Source: Emticicia sp. BO119
GTDB lineage: Bacteria > Bacteroidota > Bacteroidia > Cytophagales > Spirosomataceae
Length of the DNA stretch: 55,607 nt
Reading direction: 5' to 3'
NCBI RefSeq assembly: GCF_013912375.1
Contig: NZ_JACETV010000016.1
Coordinates: 1,530 to 57,136 of the forward strand
Of this stretch, positions 45,473 to 54,200 are shown in pieces. The position numbers and the translations under genes are program-made. The notes beneath the pieces are model-generated. The model was not told the DNA's origin and made no database searches. It worked only from the letters and a program-made list of their open reading frames with translations. The stretch's first letter is position 1; every line of letters begins with the position of its first letter.

Positions 45473-46225
45473 ATGAAAGCACTAAAAAAACTCATAAGTT
45501 GCTTAGCCGTAATGACATTTATATATGCTTGTAAAGGAGATAGCGTTGCCACTGATAGCACTTCAAATATTGGTAGAGGAGGCTCTATGGCTCGCTTTAC
45601 TATTGCCAAAGACTATTTGTATATTGTAGATAATCAATCACTAAAGGTTTTCAGAATTACTGAGCCTGAAAACCCTATTTCTGTTAAGAGAGTGCCGCTG
45701 AACACGGTAGTAGAGACCATTTTTCCTTTTGAGGGGCATCTGTTAGTAGGTACACAAACCGGAATGTTTATCTTTAGTATCAGCGACCCTGAAAATCCCT
45801 CAAGGATTTCTACTTATTCTCATGTAGTATCATGCGACCCCGTCGTGGCAGACGGAAACTATGCTTATGTAACACTTCGTAGCGGAACTAATTGTAACCG
45901 GGGTATAAACGCTTTAGATGTAGTAGATATAAGAGATATGACTAACCCTCAACTATTAAAAAGCTATCCAATGCAAAATCCACACGGCTTAGGAGTAGAT
46001 GGTAATCTTTTGTTCGTAACCGAAGGAAATCACGGGTTGAAAGTATTCGACAAAACTAATCCTAACGACTTGAAGCTAATCAAAACCTTTCAGGATTTTA
46101 CAGCTTTCGATGTGATCCCTGAGTCCGATGTATTAATTATTACCGGAAAACAGGGTATTTATCAATATAGCTACAACGCACAAAATGAATTGAAACTATT
46201 AAGTAAAATTCCCATTGAATCATGA
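45473..46225 (+). CDS. LVIVD-repeat lipoprotein, second of a pair
   Basis: 250 aa with a lipoprotein-type signal (LAVMTFIYAC). LVIVD blades: GGSMARFTIAKDYLYIVDN, LKVFRITEPENPISV, MFIFSISDPENPSRI, ALDVVDIRDMTNPQLL, LKVFDKTNPNDLKLI. Beta-propeller, probably surface-exposed, function unknown. Overlaps the following gene by 4 bp (ATGA), so translation is coupled. Confidence 0.88.
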   Translation: MKALKKLISCLAVMTFIYACKGDSVATDSTSNIGRGGSMARFTIAKDYLYIVDNQSLKVFRITEPENPISVKRVPLNTVVETIFPFEGHLLVGTQTGMFIFSISDPENPSRISTYSHVVSCDPVVADGNYAYVTLRSGTNCNRGINALDVVDIRDMTNPQLLKSYPMQNPHGLGVDGNLLFVTEGNHGLKVFDKTNPNDLKLIKTFQDFTAFDVIPESDVLIITGKQGIYQYSYNAQNELKLLSKIPIES

Positions 46226-46938
46226 GATATACCACAATGATTTTACTTTTCGTTTTAGAATTTGCCAAACAATCAGTGGCACAGGATACAATTCAGAAAA
46301 ACCACCTTGCATTAAAAATAGCCCCCTTAGCTATTTTAGATATTGATAACACTTTTCAGTTTGCCGTAGAGCATAGATTAAAAGGAAACAGATGGACTTT
46401 ATCTGAAGAATTGGGATACGGCACGGCTGCCGCCAATTTCTGGGCAAATTCTTTTAATAGTTCGGGCAGTAAGTTAAGAGAAAACATCCGCGCAAAAATA
46501 GAGGCCAGAAAATACAGAAATGCTTTTTATGGCAGATATGTCGCATATGAGTTATTTTACAAGCAAATTAATGACAGAACTAATCGTGGTATAGGTCGTG
46601 AGTGTGAGACCGGATTGTGCAATTATTATGAAATGGTCAATTATCCGATTAACAAGCACGTAGTAGGCATTAGTGCAAAAATCGGATATCAGGTAAGAAT
46701 TCGTAATGAATTGAAAAAAAATACCAACTTTGTATTTGATTTTTACGTAGGGGCAGGGCTAAGGCGAATCATGATAAATCATCATGATCCTGACGAATCC
46801 TTACAAGACAACGGATTGAATAATTTTTTATATTTTAATGATGGTTTTTTCAGTAACTCAGGGCTTGGATACGGAGACAAAAATTATAATATACCCCACC
46901 TGGCATTGGGTCTTAAAATTGGCTATCTTATTTTCTAA
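46222..46938 (+). CDS. Outer-membrane protein, DUF3575-like
   Basis: 238 aa. Signal peptide (LFVLEFAKQSVAQ), then alternating strands typical of a small beta-barrel: LALKIAPLAILDIDNTFQFAVEH, GISAKIGYQVRI, FDFYVGAGLRRI and the C-terminal LALGLKIGYLIF ending in an aromatic, the usual BAM signal. Contains a short Cys pair (ECETGLCNYY). Starts inside the previous gene's stop; its 3' end overlaps porQ by 20 bp. Confidence 0.8.
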   Translation: MRYTTMILLFVLEFAKQSVAQDTIQKNHLALKIAPLAILDIDNTFQFAVEHRLKGNRWTLSEELGYGTAAANFWANSFNSSGSKLRENIRAKIEARKYRNAFYGRYVAYELFYKQINDRTNRGIGRECETGLCNYYEMVNYPINKHVVGISAKIGYQVRIRNELKKNTNFVFDFYVGAGLRRIMINHHDPDESLQDNGLNNFLYFNDGFFSNSGLGYGDKNYNIPHLALGLKIGYLIF

Positions 46939-47959
46939 ATCAATTATTATAACCTTTTTCTTGCTGGCTTTTTGCTCTTTCCGCATTCAAACCTTCTCAC
47001 AAAATAGCTTTTCATTCCTGACATTGCCTAATAATGCACACCTGAACGCATTGGGTGGAATAAATGCCTCTCTTTTTGATAAAGATATTAATCTGCATAC
47101 CATCAATCCTGCTTTATTAGATTCATCTCAACGTGGGCAACTGGGTATAAATTATTCACCCTATCTGGCTCAAAGTAATTTCTTTACACTCAATTATGCG
47201 CCAATATTTAAGAATGCCACTGGAAAAAGTCAATGGGGCATTAGTTTGCAAAATTTGAACTACGGTAACTTTCAGGGAACTGATGCCGTTGGTAACCCGA
47301 CAGGTGAGTTTTCGGCCAATGATTTTTCATTAGGAGTTACCCATTCCAGACAAATCAGCAATATCTCATTTGGTATTACAGCCAAATTAGTCGGGTCAGT
47401 TTTGGAGTCATATAATTCAATAGCAATATTAACCGACTGGGGTGGTACGTTCAGGCATCCAAACTATGACTTAAACTTGGGTATTGTGGCCAGAAATATA
47501 GGTTTTGTAGTGAAAAGTTATGGAAATATTAAGCCTGATATTCCTTTTGATTTACAAATTGGAGCCTCTTTCAAACCGGCTCATATGCCAGTAAGATTCT
47601 CAGTTACGGCACATCATTTATATGTTTTTGATATTGCTTATAACGACCCTGCTTTCAACTATACCTTTGATAATCAAGGAAATAAAGTGCCAGAAAAAAC
47701 CTCAGTGGCCGACAAAATATTTCGTCATCTGGTAATTGGTACCGAGATTCTGATTCATAAAAATTTTCATCTGTTAGCTGGTTATAACCACCTTCGTCGT
47801 CAGGAACTCACCATAAATTCATTAGGTGGTGCAGGCGGATTCTCTTTTGGTGCTAACCTCCGTCTCAAGCAATTTGGCTTTTCGCTTTCACGCTCTGTAC
47901 TTACTACGGGTAAAGGTTATTTTACATTTAGTGCCCTCTGGAATTTACTTAAGAAATAA
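46919..47959 (+). CDS. porQ: T9SS component PorQ
   Basis: 346 aa from a TTG at 46919. This start gives a signal peptide (MAILFSKSIIITFFLLAFC...FSQ) and a 20-bp overlap with the upstream gene; the ATG at 46838 would overlap by 101 bp and place 27 extra residues before the signal. The mature part starts with FSFLTLPNNAHLNALGGINASL and continues with HTINPALLD, WGISLQNLNYGNFQGTDAVGNPTGEF and a barrel-like end (SRSVLTTGKGYFTFSALWNL). PorQ is an outer-membrane part of the attachment complex with PorU, PorV and PorZ, which trims the sorting domain of T9SS cargo and links it to lipopolysaccharide. Directly upstream of the giant adhesin. Confidence 0.85.
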   Translation: MAILFSKSIIITFFLLAFCSFRIQTFSQNSFSFLTLPNNAHLNALGGINASLFDKDINLHTINPALLDSSQRGQLGINYSPYLAQSNFFTLNYAPIFKNATGKSQWGISLQNLNYGNFQGTDAVGNPTGEFSANDFSLGVTHSRQISNISFGITAKLVGSVLESYNSIAILTDWGGTFRHPNYDLNLGIVARNIGFVVKSYGNIKPDIPFDLQIGASFKPAHMPVRFSVTAHHLYVFDIAYNDPAFNYTFDNQGNKVPEKTSVADKIFRHLVIGTEILIHKNFHLLAGYNHLRRQELTINSLGGAGGFSFGANLRLKQFGFSLSRSVLTTGKGYFTFSALWNLLKK

Positions 47960-48249
47960 GAGTTATCTACGCACAGATACATGGGAACCAGAGCAATTCT
48001 ATGTTAAATTTCTATCAATTTTTTTTTGTTTTTCTTGCAATTTTTAATTATTTATTTTCCTCGTTTTTCTTCAGGAGTCTTAATTTTTTGTGCTTGATTA
48101 TCAGGTAGTTATAGTTTTTTATGTATCCGCTCGATAATTTTTTTTGTCGATGGCATGGCATTTGCTTAATAAGGATATTAGAGGCAAACCTGAACATTTT
48201 TTGATAAGCCTTTCAATATACCCAACTCAAACAGCAGATAATAAATTAG

Positions 48250-51200
48250 GTGTCCATTGTAATAGAAAATAACTATTGCTCTCCTAAATTCATTGATTTA
48301 AAGAGAAGCCTCTTTTGGCAGACTTATGCTAATCATAAGTGTGCCATAGGTTTAAGCGTCTGTCTCTTTTTAAGTCTTTTTTCTTCTGCTTTTTCTCAGA
48401 ATACCATTGCATCACAATCAAGCCAGAACATTATTTCAGCTGTTGCAGATAGTAACCAGGGTCTTTCAGATCAGAATAATGCTATACTTGCATTAAGCAA
48501 TACTACGGGAAATGAGGTGAAAATCTACACCGAGGGTGAAAAATTCTTTAATAGAAACCTATCAGCCACTTTTGAAAAACCGTCTGCATTTGTATCAGGC
48601 GACGTAGTAGCCTGTAGTAATGTTACCTCTGCAGGTTATATCAGTACAAGTGATAACCAGACGATACAGATATTTTGTGCGACTTCCTACAATCCAAGCT
48701 CATTTAATAATTATGCTTCTGCATCAGGAGGTAGCGGTACACTATACTACCAATGGCAGTATAGTACAGATAATTATAACTGGACTGATATTTCAGGGGC
48801 AGTTTACAGCACTTATAATCCTTCTACGCTTTCTACACTGACTTATTTTCGTCGTTTAGCAAGAAGATATGAATGTACTACTTGGCTTGCATCAAATACA
48901 TTAATAATTGCTGTAAACATGCTACCAAGTGTATCTTTATCAAAGACAGACCCAACTTGTGGTTTAAGTAATGGAACTATTACAGCAACAGGAAGCGGGG
49001 GGATAATTGGTTTAGGAGCAATTACCTATCAGAAGTGGAATAGTATAAGTGGTACAACTGTCGCAAACCTCACAAGCAACTATAATTATCCGAATAACCC
49101 ATCAAGCACAACTACATTAACTGAGATGGAGGCTGATGTTGACCAGGCAGATAATTTTGGCGCACGCATGATTGGGTATATTACACCGACCATTACCGGC
49201 ACTTATTATTTCTGGATATCTTCTGATGATAATGGCGAATTATGGTTAAGTTCAAATGAGAGTGCTTCCAATAAAACAAAAATTGCCTATCATACCAGCT
49301 ATACGGGCTCTCGGGAATGGAACAAGTTTTCTACGCAAAAATCAGCAGCAATTAGCCTGGTGGCAGGAGAAATTTATTATATAGAAGCTATATACAAAGA
49401 AGGAGGAGGGGGTGATAATTTAGCAATCGGATGGGCAAAACCGGGGGAGTCAACGACTTCCCCTTCTGAGGTTATACCGATTGATGCCATCAGACCTTAT
49501 CAAACCTCATCAGTCACTACCCCTACTTATCAGTATTCAATAGATGGTACAAATTTTCAAACCAGCAATGTATTCTCCGGTTTGGCAGCAGGTACCTATA
49601 CTATTACCATTAAAGATGTATATGGCTGTACAGCAACAAGCTCAGTTACTTTATCAGGTACTACCCTAAGTGTAACAGCAAACAGCAATAATCCTCTGTG
49701 TGTAGGGCAAACGCTTAACCTGACAGGGTCAGCAAGCCCTACTGCAAGTACTTATAAATGGACAGGTCCGGGAGGTTTTACCTCAACTTCCCAGAACCCA
49801 AACAGAACCAATGCTACTACCGCCATGAGTGGTACATACACTTTAGCTGCTACATTTTCTGGTTGTACTGCCACGGTTACAGCAACTACTGCTGTAACGG
49901 TATCAACACTTCCTTCAACCCCGGGTACTATTGGTGCCACTCGTTGTGGTACGGGCACAGTAACACTATCAGCAAGTGGTTGTGCCGGAACATACAGATG
50001 GTATAATGTTTCTAATGGAGGTTCTTCTTTAGGTACGGGTAGTAATTTCACAACTCCGGGCATTTCAAGTACAACTACCTATTATGTAGAATGTAATGTT
50101 AGTTCATGCACAAGCAGCCGGGCATCCGCTATAGCTACAGTAAATGCAAACCCAAGCCCAACTGCTACCGGAGATACAGAATGTGAAGGCTCAACCATTA
50201 TTTTAGGCTCAACAGGTGGTACTTCTTATACCTGGGTCGGGCCGAATAGTTTTACTTCTAATTTGCAAAACCCGACTATAGCCAATGGTACAACCAATAT
50301 GTCAGGTGTGTACACGGTTACGGTAACAAATGCCGCAGGTTGTACAGAGACAGCCACAGCAAGTGTATTAGTAACAGCCATTCCATCTGCTCCCACAGGT
50401 TCGGATGTAGTTCGTTGCGGAACAGGCACAGTTACCCTGACAGCATCAGGCTGTAGTTCAGGAACCTACACGTGGTTTGCCAATGCAACCACCTCCACAA
50501 GTTTAGCTACAGGAACAACTTATACTACACCAGGCATTTCCTCAACAACGACTTACTATGTAAGCTGTACTGTAAATGGTTGTGTAAGCCCTGGTAGAGG
50601 CGCGATAAATGCAATTGTTACGTCACCTCCGTCTGCACCGGACGTTGTTAATGGTTCACGTTGCGGAACAGGTTCTGTCGCACTTTCTGCCAGTGGCTGT
50701 TCAGGAACTTATGCCTGGTACACCGCGACAACAGGAGGTTCATCAATTGGCTCAGGAAGTACCTTTAACACACCGGGTATTTCAAGCACAACTACTTATT
50801 ATGTAGAATGTAACTTCGGGTGTTTAAGTAGTAGGTCGGCAGTTACTGCAACAATAAATGCTATTCCCGCTGCTACAGCCACCGGAGATACAGAATGCGA
50901 GGGCACCACTGTTGTATTAGCTTCAAGTGGTGGCGCATCATATTTATGGTCTGGTCCCAATGGATTTACTTCTAATTTACAAAACCCGACTATAGCTAAC
51001 AGTACAACTAATATGTCTGGCCTATATACCGTAACTGTAACCAGTGCCGCAGGTTGTACAGCTACTGCCACAGCAAGTGTATTAGTAAAGCCAATTCCGG
51101 GTGCGCCAGGTGGTAATGATGTAGCACGTTGTGGCACAGGAACAGTAACACTTACAGCTACAGGTTGCAGCGGTACCTATACATGGTATGCAAATGCTAC

Positions 51201-54200
51201 TACTTCAACAAGCCTGGCAACAGGAGCGACATATACCACACCAAGTATCTCAACTACCACAATGTATTATGTGAGTTGTACTTTGAATGGTTGTGTTAGC
51301 ACTACAAGGGGTTCAATGAATGCCATCGTTACCACACCTCCTTCAGCGCCGACCACGGTTGATAACTCCAGATGTGGCACAGGAACAGTAACACTATCGG
51401 CAAGTGGATGTGCCGGAACATACAGCTGGTATGCAGCAGCGACAGGTGGTTCGGCATTGGGCTCTGGTAGTACCTTTACTACGCCAGGTATTTCAAGTAC
51501 AACTACTTATTATGTCGAATGTAATTTCGGTTGTGTTAGTACCAGAGCCGCAGCAATAGCTACAATTAATGCATTACCTTCAATTACTACTACAGGAGAT
51601 ACCGAATGTGAAGGCTCTACTATTGTTTTAGGTGCTTCAGGTGGTGTATCCTATAGCTGGACAGGCCCAAACAGCTTTACTTCTACTCTTCAAAACCCGA
51701 CTATTCCTAACAGTACAACATCAATGTCGGGAATATATACAGTAACGGTAACTAATGCAGCGGGTTGCACAGCCACAGCTACAGCCAGCGTATTAGTTAA
51801 ACCAATTCCAGGTGCACCAGCTGGTAATGACAATAGTCGCTGCGGTACCGGAACTGTCACGATATCGGCCACAGGCTGTAGTGGAGGTACTTATACCTGG
51901 TATGCAGCTGCTTCCGGCGGCTCAAGTTTGGGAACAGGGTCAAGCTATACTACCCCAAGTATTTCAAGCACTACCACTTACTATGTGAGTTGTACTGTAA
52001 ACGGTTGTACAAGTACAACCAGAGGATCGGCTGATGCAACTATCAAGCCTATTCCATCAGCACCAACAACAAGCCCTGTAAGCCGGTGTGGTACAGGTTC
52101 TGTTACTATTTCAGCCGATAATTGTGCTGGAACGGTCAACTGGTATGCTGCTGCATCCGGCGGTTCAAGTTTAGGAACAGGCAACTATACAACACCAAGT
52201 CTAACAGCCCCTTCTACCACTACATATTATGCAGCTTGTACCGTAAATGGTTGTGTAAGCACAAGCCGTACTGCTTTAACCGTAACTGTTCTGACCCCAC
52301 CAACAGCAAGTGCATCTAATACAGGTACTCATTGTTTGGGAACAACCTTTAAATTGATAGGAGGGGGGAATGGAGAAAGTTTTTCATGGAGTGGTCCTAA
52401 TGGCTTTAGTAGTAGTGAGCAATCTCCGTTAGTAAACAGTGCTACATCAGCAATGGCGGGTGTTTATACATTAACTGTTACTGCTTCTAATGGCTGTACG
52501 GCCACAGCTACCACAAACATGGTTATTAATAGCAGCTGTACATCAGTATGTACTACACCTATTGCAGTTCAGCCAACTAATCCGTCCTCATGTTCTGGAA
52601 CAGATGGTTATATTTTTGTAACCGAGTATTCTGCAGGCCCTTACTACGAAAACAGTATAGACGGTGTTACATGGTACAATTCAGAGAAGACTTATTCAAG
52701 CCTTGGGGTTGGTTATTATACAATATTTATCAGAGATAAAACCTCAAAAATAGTCTGTAGAACTATTTCGGCGGTTCTTACCTCTTCTACCAGCTCTTAC
52801 TTTACAGGTGCTACTACCACCTCTGCCACCTCATGTTCTGCAACAGATGGTAAAATTGTTCTGCAGGGTGTTTTAGGAACAGATGATGTTTCGTGGATTT
52901 CTTCAACAAGCCGTACCTATGTGAAAGTTTCAACACTTTCTCCAAGTAATACGATTTCAAATTTAGCGCAAGGTACTTATTATGTGATAGTATCAAGAGG
53001 AGGTAATCCGCTTTGTTATAGCGAAAGAAGGGTAACCGTAGGAAATAGCGGAACTCCTTGCCCTACAGGTCTTTGTACAATTTCAAAAAATACAAATCTT
53101 TTCCCTGGTGGTGATTTTGGTTCAGGCAGTTCTGTTACAGGACCTTCTTTGTCACCGGGTGAGACGCAGTATAGTTATGCACCTATGAACTGTGATTCTC
53201 CGAATGACGGTAACTATACTATTACAAACACAACGGATTGTAATGGTTCAGCATCAGGAGGAAAAATATTTACAACCTGGGATATTCTCACCCAAGACCA
53301 TACTACAGGTGATTCCAACGGTTATATGATGATTGTCAATGCTTCATATAATCCGGATATTGTAATTGAGAGAACTGTAACAAATCTATGCCCCAATACA
53401 AGATATGAGTATAGCTTGTGGATATATAACCTTTGTCCTGCAGCTGATGCAGCAGGTTGTACCATAAAACCTAATTTGACTTTTCTCGTTGACGGGGTTG
53501 GTAAATATACAACTGGTGACATAACAGGAACCACCTGGCAACAGGTCGGCTTTACTTTTACTACGGGTAATTCAACGACGTCAACATTCAGTATCAGAAA
53601 TAACGCAACGGGTGGACAAGGTAATGACTGGGCTATTGACGACATCGCTATTATTCAGTGTCTGCCAGCGATTACCCAAAGTGCTAATATCACTAAGTGT
53701 ATTGGTACAACCGGACAAACCATTTCAGCAACAGTAACCGATGGTAGTACCCAATACACCTACTATAAATGGCAGCAAAGTACTGATGGTGGAACCACCT
53801 GGACCGATTTGACAAGCGGTACTTCAACTACATTTACCTCAGGTGCTTATACAGTTTCTTATACATTGCCAACTATCACAGCGGCAATGAATGGTAGAAA
53901 ATACAAAATTGTAGTAGGTACTTCTTTGTCTAATTTAGCTAATTCTGACTGCTCTTACGATGGTACAGAAACAACATTGACTGTTCCGGTAATCATTGTT
54001 ACACCTTCTGCTAATCAGACGATTTGTACAGGTAGCAGCGCAACAATTACGGCAAGTGCTTCTGGAGGAACAAGCCCTTATACTTATTCGTGGAGTAACG
54101 GTTTAGGTAGTGGGACTTCAAAAACTGTCAGTCCTACTTCTACAACAGTTTATACCATAACCGTTACCGATGCAAATGGTTGTACAGCTACAGCTACAAC

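Noticed and set aside
46838-46918. Longer start for porQ at ATG 46838
   Set aside because: It overlaps the previous gene by 101 bp and puts non-signal sequence before a good signal peptide that begins at TTG 46919.
47960-48249. Possible small gene between porQ and the adhesin
   Set aside because: The region is AT-rich with stops in all frames of useful length; one frame (to 48047) is only the tail of an out-of-frame reading of porQ. No consensus promoter with good spacing was found.
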